Shown here piece by piece: positions 45,472 to 56,674 of a stretch of DNA of 64,000 nt (its first letter is position 1; each line of letters begins with the position of its first letter). The translations under genes and the position numbers were made by a program. This DNA is from Ilex aquifolium (Eukaryota > Streptophyta > Magnoliopsida > Aquifoliales > Aquifoliaceae): the NCBI GenBank assembly GCA_951799425.1, contig OX637393.1, forward strand, positions 16,759,744 through 16,823,743, in the 5' to 3' direction. Under the pieces are notes generated by a model. It had not been told where the DNA came from. It made no database searches and worked only from the letters and a program-made list of their open reading frames with translations.

Positions 45472-47792
45472 TGTGACGCCCCAAAATCCGGGGGTCCCGT
45501 TGATAACTCCTCAACCCTCGGAAATACCCGTGGAATCGCTCAACCCGAGACCACGTCAAGAATATCTCTAAAACCGGGATTATGTCCCATTTACCAGGGT
45601 TCATAACTTAACGAAACTTGGGCAGAGTCTCCTTTGTACAGGGAGCTCTACCCAATACCCAACCTGTACAACATATATTCAAATGACCCATCTGAGGCCC
45701 AATTTAAAATAATGACCGCACCGGGTCCATTTATAAGTAAACAGTGGCCACACTGGGTCCAATAATTCATACTTATACAAAACATATAAATATCACAAGT
45801 GTTTTACAATATTTACATGTCATAAACCATTTTAAAACAATAGGTTTACAAAATCTTAAGATAAGGCCACACATAGGCCCCCTTCATCCTTGATGCTCTC
45901 CACGGAAGCCAATCACCGGTGTAGACTCGACACCTGAAATTGTTTCCCGTATAGGGTGAGCACAACGCCCAGTAGAGATAAACCTATAGAGGTTACTCTT
46001 TCCCTAGATGCACATGCTCATGTAATCATCACATAAACATATAACTAAACATTTCTCATGCTTATGCATTCTATGATGGAATGCAACAATGCTATGCCAT
46101 GGAATGAAGTGGCACTCACCCATGCGTTTCAACCCGAGTCATCACCGACTCACACAACACAATGCAACGCCAAAGTGTAATGCAACCCGTCTATTGACGG
46201 AAAAATCCTTCCAATGATCGTTATGAAATCCGATCATTATTGGAATCTACCCATTGAATGGGTGTTTTTTTTTTTTATTACTAAAATCCCTTGTGTTTTC
46301 CTTGGGCAACGGATTTTGGTATCACAACCGCCGGCTCCGTGGGCCATGCCACTTTTCTGGAATTTCACCTCCGGGAAGTGACTGAACCAAGTGGTTTAGG
46401 GTTTCTCACCCAAGGAAGTCGCCATGCCCCTTCTTGTTTTACCCAACACAAGTCTTTCCTTATGCAATGCAACCGTGCAACTCCAAAAAGGATCGTCAAT
46501 CCAATTTTCCCCGAGTCTACACCCAAATCAAACACCAAGCTAGGTGTTGATTTACCCATGCATTACTCATCCACACTCATGCACAATGCCAATGAATGTG
46601 ATGCTATATTCAGGCTCAAAATGCAATGCCCACCACATGAGCAACATAATCATATGTTCACATTCCATGGAATTTAAATCATAAGCATATAAATTCCATA
46701 AACCATCATAAACACATATCAATGAGCATATGTCAATACATCAATAACACATTCAAACATGTTATTCCAATGACCCCAAACAAATCATCTAAACAACCCA
46801 CCAAGGTATATTCTCAAACACCTCATAGGCACTAACATATTGTTTCATTTTAAGCAAAACAACAACTTCCAACACACAAAACATGCCTTCAATATCACCA
46901 AGTTATATAATGCATCACATATAACTTACATATATCAAAATTTAGCTAGCAACAAGCCTAAGCTAATTTCATGCTCACCTTTCCATTCTCATAACCATAA
47001 ACACACATATATATACATATATACACATGCATATATATAGATACCCTTAAACTAGCTACACCTAAGGTAGAATAATCCAAGGTAGGAACAACCCCTACCT
47101 CAATAGAGATGTAGGCAATCTCTATACACCAAAATCACTCAAAAACCAATACTTTCCCCAATTCTTGATTTTTCACGTTCGGTGGAAATCGTTGTTTTGG
47201 GTATGTAGACGAAGCCCTCGACGAGTAGATCACTTCTCCCTTCTAGCTCGACGGAATCCGAGCGACGGAAGGCGGAGAAATCGCCGGAGAAAGGCTTAAG
47301 AATTCTTTTTTTTCTCTTCTCCCTCTTTCTCTCTTTGAACGGCTGAACCAAGGGCAAGTGGGAGTGAAAATATCCCAAAATCTGATTTTTAAGTCCTTAT
47401 TTATATTTTTTAATGTGCGGTCCTCGTTGCACCGCATATTACCGACTTTCGGGTTCGTTTTTCGTTCAAAAACGATTCATTAAGTCTCGGATTGAGTTCA
47501 AATAAATTTTATTTGAACTTTCAATTATTTATCCAGATTATTTGAAAAAAAAGTATTTTAAGAGCCCTGGAATTAAAAATCGCCACGTAAGCGCCTCGGT
47601 TTACGTGCAATTTCCGACTATCTCGGAATTCGACGAATTTTCTGGTGGTTACTAGGTTTCGCGTTGCGAATCCAATGGCGCACTCCGTTTTCCCATCCGA
47701 GGTCTAGAACATAGGTATTTTAAACTGCACTATAGTGGCAAATTACTATTTTGCCCTTAGTCAGAAAAATTCAAAATTTTCCGGGTTTCACA
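45472..47792 (-). mobile_element. solo LTR F, Tekay-like chromovirus
   Basis: The 2321-bp segment starts TGTGACGCCCC and ends GGGTTTCACA, and is flanked by ATTTT at 45467-45471 and 47793-47797. The segment near 45935-45975 (ACCTGAAATTG... GGGTGAGCAC) is collinear with E's LTR, so F has the same orientation and a related origin. The minus-strand TATA box (ATATAAATAAGG) lies near 47400. It contains no coding sequence and is a typical product of LTR-LTR recombination. Confidence 0.9.
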
Positions 47793-48256
47793 ATTTTTAA
47801 ATTGGTTTGGGTTGTAGATCAAAAAATTTTGTGTAAAATGAATTGGAATAATAAAACAGCCAATGAATGGAAGATCCGAGATTAAATAAACATAGTTCAT
47901 TAACACGAGTTGCCTTATACAAAAATACCCAAAAATAAGGCAGCCTAGGTTAGAAGTACAAATAAAACATATGATCATAGCAACTGTTGGCTTGAACTTT
48001 AATACAAAACGAAGGCAACCTTATAGGATAATTAAGTTGACGCTTGCCACATGCACACACGATATTATGTGTCTAAACAACCAAAATGGATGGTGTCAAT
48101 TACCTAATTCGATACACATATACACTAATGCATACGAATAATCATATTAAATGCCAAAATGTGTCCATAGCGATTGTGGAAGAAGTCAATCATCAATGAC
48201 TATAACATTTACTGCCCTAGGAGAATTAACCGATGGGGACGACCCAATACTGTCCC
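47793..48256. other. intergenic stretch between F and the TRIM
   Basis: AT-rich sequence in which I recognise no gene, RNA or repeat family. Confidence 0.5.
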
Positions 48257-48445
48257 TGTGAGATCCTAGTTCCCACATTGGTGAGGGAGAGGGAGTTGCT
48301 GGGCTTTATAAGTAAGCCCTCGCCTAAATTTGGTAGACGCGTTTTCCCAGGGTCAACTGGGAGGAACAAATCCGTGCGGCCCGGGGGGCCAGCGGCCGGT
48401 GGGGCCAAAGCGGACAATATCTACCAAGGGGAGGGGGGTGTTACA
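48257..48445 (+). repeat. 5' LTR of TRIM G
   Basis: 189 bp, starting TGTGAGATCC and ending GGGTGTTACA. GGGCTTTATAAGTAAG near 48302 is a TATA-like promoter core. Confidence 0.95.
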
Positions 48446-48447
48446 AG

Positions 48448-48461
48448 TTGGTATCAGAGCC
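48448..48461 (+). other. primer binding site of TRIM G
   Basis: TTGGTATCAGAGCC is a perfect match to the motif complementary to initiator tRNA-Met, two bases after the LTR. Confidence 0.95.
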
Positions 48462-48526
48462 GACTCTCCCCGGTTAGCCGAGGGTGGGGCCCTGCACGGG
48501 GACGTGCAGCCCTAAGGGGGGTGGAT

Positions 48527-48716
48527 TGTGAGATCCTGGTTCCCACATTGGTGAGGGAGAGGGAGTTGCTGGGCTTTATAAGTAAGCCCTCGCCTAAATT
48601 TGGTAGACGCGTTTTCCCAGGGTCAACTGGGAGGAACAAATCCGTGCGGCCCGGGGGGCCAGCGGCCGGTGGGGCCAAAGCGGACAATATCTACCAAGGG
48701 GAGGGGGGGTGTTACA
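48527..48716 (+). repeat. 3' LTR of TRIM G
   Basis: 190 bp, preceded by the polypurine tract TAAGGGGGGTGGAT. Near-identical to the 5' LTR. Confidence 0.95.
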
Positions 48717-50187
48717 GTCCCGGTCCTGATTGCTTGAACTTCCACCATCTCTTTTGAAAATAACCCCAAAATACTGATAGTTTGGGCACGGGGCTAGACA
48801 ATGATTCGCGGCAAACACATCTTCCTGCATGTGTAATGTACAAGCATATGTTAAAGCAAGTGTAAAACACAACAACCTTCAGAATTTTAATGTACCCTAG
48901 AAAGCTACAAGCAGTCAATCCAGTTAGTAAAACTAAACATGCCACAAAGCAAACAGAACATGAACACCAAATGTTAATATTGCAATTTTCACCAGTACCG
49001 AACATGCATCTGCATGCATATAGCCAACTCTTTGTTTGTGACTATGTCCCAGGAGCATCGTGTAGGTGGGTGGGTGTGTGTGACTACACACAATGGTGTT
49101 GTTGTGACTGTTTTTTTTTTCTATCTGATTGTTGGGTACGAGATGAATTGCCTTAGAAACCTCCAACGACACACTCACAAACAGAGAGGGACACAGAAAA
49201 AAGGTGTTTGTGTGTGTGTCTCTTTGTGAGGTTGTCTTAATTGTTTACTTTACGTTGTTCTAGGTAGAACATTATACAAAGAGAGGCAAAGAAGAGGTAT
49301 ACGGACAGAGACAAAGACACGGAGACAGAGACAGGAAGCGATAGACTGAGAGATAGCGAGAGAGATAGGTAGTCCATGTAAAACAATATCATCCAAATAA
49401 TATTCCTTATCAATTGTAAGATCATCACAGCCGTTTCACTTTCTCCCGCACCATGAAACCATCGATTCAACTCTCCTCCGTTTTAACCTTTCAATTATCC
49501 TCCCCACTTCTTTGTGTGACCAGTGAAGAAATGCCCAAAAAATCCAAGGCTTGCACTGATCTAGGGTAGGCTAACCTTCAAAGCAATTGGTTCGAGCCTA
49601 CCCAAGATACACCCACATAACGATAGTGAGAGAGTGACAAAGCGAGAGAGAGAGCAACAGACAGATACACTAACAGAGAGATAGAGAGGCAACGACACAC
49701 TATTTGCAATAAACACAAACACATACAAACAAATGAGAGACCGAAACAGAGAGAGAATACCTTGACAATGGAGATCAGATTTGAGTCGTTCCAAATGGGG
49801 GGACCAATGAAATGGAGAGGAAAGTGATAAACAAACCTTACCACTTTCTTTTCAAGGGAGTTTAAGTAAATAGCATTCCTATCCCGTCGGCTATATAACA
49901 GTTCCAAAGTTTAAGTGGGTTTAATTTATTCACTTCAGAAGGGATAACTGACCCCAAAAATTACGGGCCGAATTTTTTAAACCCAACTATTGTCCATATG
50001 GCTTGCCAAAGTAAGGGTTGATGGCCTTTACAATTTTTTATCCAATCCAACTTTTGTTATCGTAATTTATCCATCAAGCCAAACACACCCTTTGCGTATT
50101 CCACCCCCCCCCCCCCCCCCCCGGGGGAAACAAAGAGCCGCTGAAAAAGCTCGAGTTCAGACCCTGTTTTAACTGTAATAACTACCA
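48717..50187. other. intergenic region upstream of the PPR gene
   Basis: No coding region is supported. Purine-rich GAGA-type degenerate runs occupy 49260-49370 and 49625-49760. The 5' flank and likely promoter of the PPR gene lie in the last few hundred bases, but I see no convincing TATA box. A C19G5 homopolymer sits 61 bases before the start codon. Confidence 0.6.
50104..50127. repeat. C19 G5 homopolymer tract
   Basis: Nineteen consecutive C followed by five G, in the putative 5' untranslated region of the PPR gene. Tract length is prone to sequencing error. Confidence 0.85.
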
Positions 50188-52905
50188 ATGTCCTCCTGGG
50201 TATGTTCACATACACTCTCTCCCCTGTCTCTACCCCTACAATCTTCACACACTCTCTCTTCCCTCCAAACCCAACCACCACCACCTCTCCAAAACCACAC
50301 TCCTCGACTCACCAGCACCTCTTGTACGACAACCACTATCATCCCCACCAAAACCCCATCAAAACCCATATCAGAAACACGCTCTAAAGCTTCATGGATC
50401 GAAGCTCTTCGATCCCAAACCCGTTCAAACCATTTTTGGGAAGCCGTTTCTACATACATAGAAATGACAGCGGCGGGCATTCAACCGGACAACTTCGCTT
50501 TCCCGGCAGTTACGAAGGCCATTACCGGCCTTCAAGACCTGAATGCTGGAAAACAGATTCACGGGTCTGTAATCAAACTTGGGTACGAGTCATCTTCGGT
50601 GGCTGTGGCTAATACCCTTCTCAATTTCTATGGAAAGTGTGGAGATATTTTTGATGTTTTCAAAGTGTTCGAAAGAATTCCTCAAAAAGACCAAGTTTCT
50701 TGGAATTCAATGATAAACGCATTGTTTCGGTTTGAGGAGTGGGAATTGGCATTAGAGGGATTTCGAGCGATGCAATTGGAGAGAATAGAGCCTAGTTCTT
50801 TCACCTTGGTGAGTGTTGCGCTTGCTTGTTCTAATTTAAATAAGCGGGACGGGTTGAACCTTGGGAAGCAAGTCCATGGGTATAGTTTGAGAGTAGGCGA
50901 TAATAAAACATTTACTAACAATGCTTTGATGGCTATGTATGCCAAACTAGGTAGAGTTTATGATTCAAAAGCTATTTTTGAGTTGTTTGCAAATCGTGAT
51001 ATGGTTTCTTGGAATACCATTATAAGCTCCTTCTCTCAGAATGATCAGTTTTATGAGGCATTGACATTCTTTCAACTTATGGTTTCTGAGGGAAATAAAC
51101 CGGATGGAGTTACAATTTCTAGTGTTCTCCCAGCATGCTCGCATTTGGAGTTGTTAGACATTGGGAAGGAAATTCATGCTTATGCTTTGAGAAACGACGA
51201 TTTAATTGGAAATTCTTTCGTGGGTAGTGCTTTGGTTGACATGTATTGCAATTGTCGACAGGTTGAAAGTGGCCGTCAAGTTTTTGATGATGTCTTAGAT
51301 AGGAAACTTGGTCTTTGGAATGCTATGCTTGCTGGTTATACACAAAATGGGCTTTATGAGAAGGCCTTAGCACTCTTTATGGAAATGGTGGAGGTCTCAG
51401 GACTTTTTCCAACTCCCACTTCAATGGCAAGTGTCTTGCCGGCTTGTGTTCACTGCGAGGCATTTGCTGATAAACAAATTATGCATGGGTATGTAGTGAA
51501 ATTGGGTTTCGGGATGGACAGGTATGTGAAAAATGCACTTATGGACATGTACTCTAGGATGGGGAAAACAGATATTTCAAGGTATATATTTGACAGCATG
51601 GAGAGTAGAGATATAGTTTCATGGAATACAATGATCACAGGTTATGTAGTTTGTGGATCCCATGAAGATGCCCTTGTTCTTCTACATGATATGCAACAAT
51701 TAGAAGGGAAGAATGAGAAGAATGATAATTATGAGGATGAAGAAAGAGTTCCTTACAGACCAAATTCAATAACGCTCATGACAATCCTTCCTGGTTGTGC
51801 TTCCCTGGCAGCACTAGCAAAGGGAAGAGAGATCCATGCTTACGCGATTAGAAATGCATTGGCATCTGATGTTGCTGTTGGAAGTGCACTGGTTGACATG
51901 TATGCGAAATGTGGTTGCCTGAACTTATCTAAGAGAGTTTTCGATGGTATGCCGTCCAAAAATGTGATTACATGGAATGTTATCATAATGTCTTATGGAA
52001 TGCATGGCAGAGGAAAGGAAGCCTTAGAACTTTTTAAGAATATGGTGGCAGAAGGAGCACAAGGTGGGGAAGTTAAACCTAATGAGGTTACATTTATTGC
52101 AATTTTTGCAGCATGTAGCCACTCTGGGCTGGTCAATGATGGCCGAAACTTGTTCCACAAAATGAAAGATGACCATGGTATTGAACCTACAGCTGATCAC
52201 TACGCTTGTGTTGTCGATTTGCTTGGTCGAGCAGGTTATCTGGAGGAAGCATATCAACTTGTCAATGAGATGCCTCCAGATTTTGACAAAGTCGGTGCTT
52301 GGAGTAGTTTTCTTGGTGCTTGCCGGATTCACCTAAATGTAGAACTTGGGGAAATCGCAGCCAATAATCTCCTTCAATTGGAGCCAGATGTGGCTAGCCA
52401 CTATGTTCTACTCTCCAATATCTACTCCTCTGCTGGGCTATGGGAAAGAGCAATGGAGGTTCGGAAGAACATGAAGGAAATGCGGGTACAAAAAGAACCT
52501 GGGTGCAGTTGGATTGAGTTTGGTGATGTGGTACACAAGTTCATGGCTGGGGATGTCTCACATCCACAAAGTGAGCAGCTTCATGGTTTTCTTGAGAGTT
52601 TGTCTGAGAGGTTGAAAAAAGAGGGTTATGTGCCTGATACTTCCTGTGTTCTTCATAATGTTTGTGAGGAAGAAAAGGAGAATCTGCTATGTGGACACAG
52701 CGAGAGACTAGCAATTGCATTTGGTATCCTCAATACCCCTCCTGGCACTACCATTCGGGTAGCCAAGAACCTCAGAGTTTGTAACGACTGTCATGCTGCT
52801 ACTAAATTCATCTCAAAGATTATGGAGAGGGAGATCATTGTGAGGGATGTTCGGAGATTCCATCATTTCATAGATGGAACTTGTTCATGTGGGGATTATT
52901 GGTGA
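50188..52905 (+). CDS. OTP84: DYW-type PPR protein, chloroplast RNA editing factor, OTP84 orthologue
   Basis: A single 905-codon exon, the usual structure for plant PPR genes. Residues 1 to about 65 are rich in Ser, Thr and Pro with almost no acidic residues, fitting a plastid transit peptide. Repeats of P, L and S type follow to about residue 720 (for example VGSALVDMYCNCRQVESGRQ and NVITWNVIIMSYGMHGRGKE). Next come the E/E+ region (KEPGCSWIE) and a full DYW deaminase domain: PDTSCVLHNV near 816-825, zinc-binding HSE at 837-839, CNDC at 865-868, and terminal CSCGDYW. In collinear comparison from memory it follows Arabidopsis OTP84 (At3g57430, 890 residues) along its whole length, including the MSS start. 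OTP84 binds plastid transcripts and is needed for C-to-U editing at ndhB, ndhF and psbZ sites. All key residues are intact, so it is probably active. It converges with the mS33 gene downstream. Confidence 0.95.
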   Translation: MSSWVCSHTLSPLSLPLQSSHTLSSLQTQPPPPLQNHTPRLTSTSCTTTTIIPTKTPSKPISETRSKASWIEALRSQTRSNHFWEAVSTYIEMTAAGIQPDNFAFPAVTKAITGLQDLNAGKQIHGSVIKLGYESSSVAVANTLLNFYGKCGDIFDVFKVFERIPQKDQVSWNSMINALFRFEEWELALEGFRAMQLERIEPSSFTLVSVALACSNLNKRDGLNLGKQVHGYSLRVGDNKTFTNNALMAMYAKLGRVYDSKAIFELFANRDMVSWNTIISSFSQNDQFYEALTFFQLMVSEGNKPDGVTISSVLPACSHLELLDIGKEIHAYALRNDDLIGNSFVGSALVDMYCNCRQVESGRQVFDDVLDRKLGLWNAMLAGYTQNGLYEKALALFMEMVEVSGLFPTPTSMASVLPACVHCEAFADKQIMHGYVVKLGFGMDRYVKNALMDMYSRMGKTDISRYIFDSMESRDIVSWNTMITGYVVCGSHEDALVLLHDMQQLEGKNEKNDNYEDEERVPYRPNSITLMTILPGCASLAALAKGREIHAYAIRNALASDVAVGSALVDMYAKCGCLNLSKRVFDGMPSKNVITWNVIIMSYGMHGRGKEALELFKNMVAEGAQGGEVKPNEVTFIAIFAACSHSGLVNDGRNLFHKMKDDHGIEPTADHYACVVDLLGRAGYLEEAYQLVNEMPPDFDKVGAWSSFLGACRIHLNVELGEIAANNLLQLEPDVASHYVLLSNIYSSAGLWERAMEVRKNMKEMRVQKEPGCSWIEFGDVVHKFMAGDVSHPQSEQLHGFLESLSERLKKEGYVPDTSCVLHNVCEEEKENLLCGHSERLAIAFGILNTPPGTTIRVAKNLRVCNDCHAATKFISKIMEREIIVRDVRRFHHFIDGTCSCGDYW

Positions 52906-54551
52906 GAAAGTGCCCAACCCTTCCTTGAAATTCATTTACAGATATACCTACAGTCTTTTGGCTATCCCATTGTTGTTCATTAAGAATGTTAAATTATCGA
53001 TCATAACTTCTGAGGCATGAAAGAAATATTACATGATGCAGAGGCTTTAAATGTTAAAAATCTTGTTGCTGCTCTGTTGTCGATAGTTAGTTACAAATCA
53101 TTCCACCTGCAAAGAATCAAATATTTATCCGGAAAATTACACTGGTTAATTCATTGTTGGAAGAAAAAAGAAAGGGTATTATTGAAGGCAGTTTCTTTCC
53201 TTATCCACTCCTACAAATATTTGTGGGATTGCATTGAGGAAAGGTAAGATTCCATTGTTCCCTGAGAGACTTACAAATGGGGATGAAGTTACTACTCAAT
53301 TTGGTGAGATGAAAGCAAAAGACGGTTATTTAGGATCGATCATAAAATTTGGGATTAATCTTATCATTTTAGGATTCATCCCCCTCTTTTAAGTCATAAC
53401 TTAACCCCACTGAGTTGTAACGGGTTTGTTTTAATTGTTAACTTGACATTAAATGAGTTATAACTAGGCCCCATTTACTTGTAACTTACAGTAGGCTACC
53501 TCCTTTGGCTGGAGCAGCGTTGTACAAGATGTTTTTAGGAGATATCATGTGAAGAACTCTGCTTAATAGCTTTTCTGCTTCCAGTGATATAAAACATGCA
53601 TATTCTACTTCTACTTCATAAGTTGAATCTTGTTACTGATCTAACTTTGGAATCTTTTGCTTATAAGTTCTTCAATCCGATTATTATTATTAATTGGTTA
53701 TTCACTGTTGTCGTTAGTAAATTAATGATTTTTAGATTCAAGATGCCTCAGATGTCCCTTTCGTTATTACTTTTTTATTTATGTCAAAGACTTGAAGCTG
53801 AAAACATCTTTTTTTTCATTCTTTTCTTATGAGGTCATGTACAACAACATCAACCGTACAAAGTGAATATACATCTACATTCTTCGCATGCCATAGTTTA
53901 TACTTTGAAGAGCTTTGCAAAAATTGAACTCAAAACTTAATCCTCTAGTTGTGATAAGGCCCATGTAGTAGTCATATTTCCTATACCAAAAAAAAGAACG
54001 ATCCATCGGAGGCATGACTGATCTCTGATAATTGCTCAGATCGTACCAATCTCAATCCATTTTCTTTCTTTTATACTTATTCCAAGTCAAAGATTCAAGA
54101 ATCCCTTAACCAAACTCAACAAAGTATTCATATGTTATTGAATAGAAATAAGGAATATCAATCCTCAATAATTTTGTCAGTATCCAATTGTTCTCGAATG
54201 GGCCCAATGCAAACCATCACAATGTGATACAAAAATCTATTTAAAAAGATCACCATAAGAGGAACAAAAAACATTGCTTTTTTTAGTGAGATTATATGGG
54301 TAAATGCATCCTTAAATGAATATGTAGCTATAAACTATCTTACACGGTCAAAAAAACCAAGACGAGCTTTCATCTCGCTATTTGTAGGTTTGAATCCTTC
54401 CGTTCCAAAACATATGTAACTGCTCCTTTCTTTTGATAGGAATCATAAGAAAGATCAAGTTTTTTTTTTTTTTGAAACCTAGGAAGACCTAATTGAGGGA
54501 ACATGTACTTGACGTCTCCTTTGCTATCAATTAATATGTCATTAGTTGCAT

Positions 54552-54553
<2 letters not shown>

Positions 54554-54627
<74 letters not shown>
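54554..54627. repeat. (CT)n(CA)n microsatellite
   Basis: About 32 CT units followed by five CA units. The reverse strand gives an apparent Arg-Glu repeat peptide, which is an artefact. Confidence 0.95.
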
Positions 54628-54877
54628 TCTTGACGATATTTCATTCCGTCATCGCCTTGTAGGTTTTGGAGCAGATGAGTATTGTTCTAAATGGTTGTTG
54701 AGACATGCAAGAATGTTTTATTTTAACCTCTTAAACTGCTAACAAGTTCTATACTTGGGCAAAAAGTGAACGGGACACCAATGTACAGCTAGTAAAGATC
54801 AAAATCAGGTCCCGGAAATGGCTAGGCTGCCTCCTCAACCGGCCTAGCCCTAGTTTTTCAATACAGTTTCGCATTTA

Positions 54878-54990
54878 ACCCCAGGGATAGCTCAGATGGC
54901 CACGAGCCCATCTGTTATCAGCCAGAGATGTTGAGTCTTGAGTATCCTCTTAGGGCCATTCCCTAAACCCAGTGAACATAGGATGAAGGA
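54878..54990 (+). mobile_element. possible tRNA-derived SINE fragment
   Basis: GGGATAGCTCAGATGG resembles a tRNA A box. GTTGAGTCTTGAGTATCC about 50 bases later is a poor B box. There is no foldable cloverleaf, no poly-A tail and no target duplication, so this is weak. Confidence 0.25.
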
Positions 54991-55517
54991 TTGCATGAGC
55001 CCAAGAGATCAGATGTGTGCTCCCAAAATTTAAAAGTTGAAGCATTTGAATATTTAAACTTTGAAAAACAAGTTCTGATTCCTCCCCCCGCCGCTATCAT
55101 TGACCAATAAAAATTCAGTACCAGCAGAGCAAGAATATGTCTCAAATAAAACTCCATGGACCATGGAATGACTAGCTCCTGCCAACCTCAGGCCCCTAGC
55201 AAATGCTCAAACCCCGCAAGTTCTCGCTGACAAGCCGGTCAGTGACATATAAATGTGCCATTCATATATTGTATGAGCTTGAGCACAAAAACAGGAAGAT
55301 GTTTGCATGCCAGCGGATGGTTAACTATGCCAATGTACGTCATATCATTTGCAAACAACCACCTGTGTTTTCTGATAGATGGCAGAAAGGAAAAAAAGAA
55401 GAAAGATAAAAGAAATGTTACCGATAAAATCACAAACATTCAATTCAGGGTTGTTAAAGCCTTGTCCTACAAAAACCAGCTCGTAATCCAATTTCAGACC
55501 ATGGACAGAGACAATCT

Positions 55518-55608
55518 CTATTTGTTACGCTTTGCAGCACGCTTTCCTTGGCCCTTCTTCGGTGGTCCCTTTCCACGACGCTTCAACATTTCAAGCTTGT
55601 TTAAGCGC
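55518..55608 (-). CDS. MRPS33: mS33 exon 2 (last coding exon)
   Basis: 91 bases: the last base of codon 73, then 29 residues RLNKLEMLKRRGKGPPKKGQ plus GKRAAKRNK, and TAG at 55520-55518. The exon is too short and lacks an ATG, so simple gene scans miss it. Lys and Arg make up about half of it, fitting rRNA binding. Confidence 0.93.
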
Positions 55609-56643
55609 CTGCCAAAGAACATACAATACAGAGACAGGTAACCATTTTAGACCAGTATGCATCATTCACATGCATGCATATAAATGAAGTTTTCTGTAGA
55701 ATTCTACATAAGCAGTATCTCCACTTTACCATAGACGATAGAAGACAAACTATAACTACAGCAAAAAACTTGTTGCTCAAAATCTTTCTACACCATCAGA
55801 TGAGTGATAGATCAATTCATTCCCTTTATCTTCCTATTTTTATCTCAAAAAAATCTCCAAAATCATTCCTCTCCCAAACTCTCACTTAAATGCAAGAGTA
55901 ACGATGATTTGCTGGAAGTTTAGCTCCAGAGAGAGAGAGACAACAAAGATTACTGAATAATGGGGAGGGGCCTCCAACAAAGATACAAGACAAGGCCACC
56001 AAAGTGGGAGAGAAAGAGGAAGAGAAAGAAAGACTGTTGTCTCTACAAGAAGAGGAAAGAAGCAAAATCTCAGAGAAAGAATTAGATATTTCTTGTGGTA
56101 GACACTTGGGAACGGTGTGTGCAGAACTCGATGGTAGAAGACAACAGAAAACTTTTGTCAGACTAATTGGTAAAGCAGCCATGCTTCATGACATGTTTAC
56201 TAATCTAGTTTATTCTTGGATAATATCCTTTGTGTTCCTCCTCACCACACTACATTTCTGCCATTTCTGCCTGTGTTGATTTCAGCAGGCTAAATAATTT
56301 AGATGCCTGGTTGTCTGCCAGTAAATGATGGGCTAACAGCAAAAGACCCTAATCCTATCCATTAAGGCAAGATTTAGTTCCATGCCTTCTGAACAGCTAC
56401 CACAAGCCTATACCACCATCTCTAGCTTGATAAATCCTATTATGCAGAGTTACAACTTGGTTCCATGCTTTTTGTGCTTATGCAAACTGCAAACAGACTA
56501 TACCACCAACTCTAGCACTGACATGTAGTAGATATACCTTGGAGTAAACACGTCATACAGTATGATCAAATAGGATGGTGGATTGCATATATGTCACCAC
56601 ACAGTAGCAGGACTAGAATAAAATAACAGGATATGATATAACC

Positions 56644-56674
<31 letters not shown>

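Larger units (their letters stand above)
48257..48716 (+). mobile_element. intact TRIM element G
   Basis: The 460-bp terminal-repeat retrotransposon in miniature has LTRs at 48257-48445 and 48527-48716, and an 81-bp interior with a tRNA-Met primer site and a polypurine tract. It has perfect 5-bp target duplications GTCCC (48252-48256 and 48717-48721). The LTRs differ by one substitution (CCTAGTTC/CCTGGTTC) and one G in a G-run, so the insertion is very recent. It encodes nothing and must use proteins of another element. Confidence 0.97.
52906..55517. other. intergenic region between the convergent PPR and mS33 genes
   Basis: Holds the 3' untranslated regions of both genes, a long CT microsatellite (54554-54627) and a weak tRNA-like segment near 54880. 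No other coding region is supported. Confidence 0.6.

Noticed and set aside
48233..48757. A 174-codon open frame with an internal repeated segment
   Set aside because: It runs across both LTRs of TRIM G. The repeat is the LTR duplication and the frame has no homology to a protein family I know.
53017..53247. A 76-codon ORF just downstream of the PPR gene
   Set aside because: No recognisable domain. It lies in the probable 3' UTR and its codon use looks random.
54370..54624. Arg-Glu repeat protein on the minus strand
   Set aside because: It is a translation of the (CT)n microsatellite.
54880..54950. tRNA gene
   Set aside because: An A-box-like TAGCTCAG is present but there is no proper B box, acceptor stem pairing or anticodon arm.
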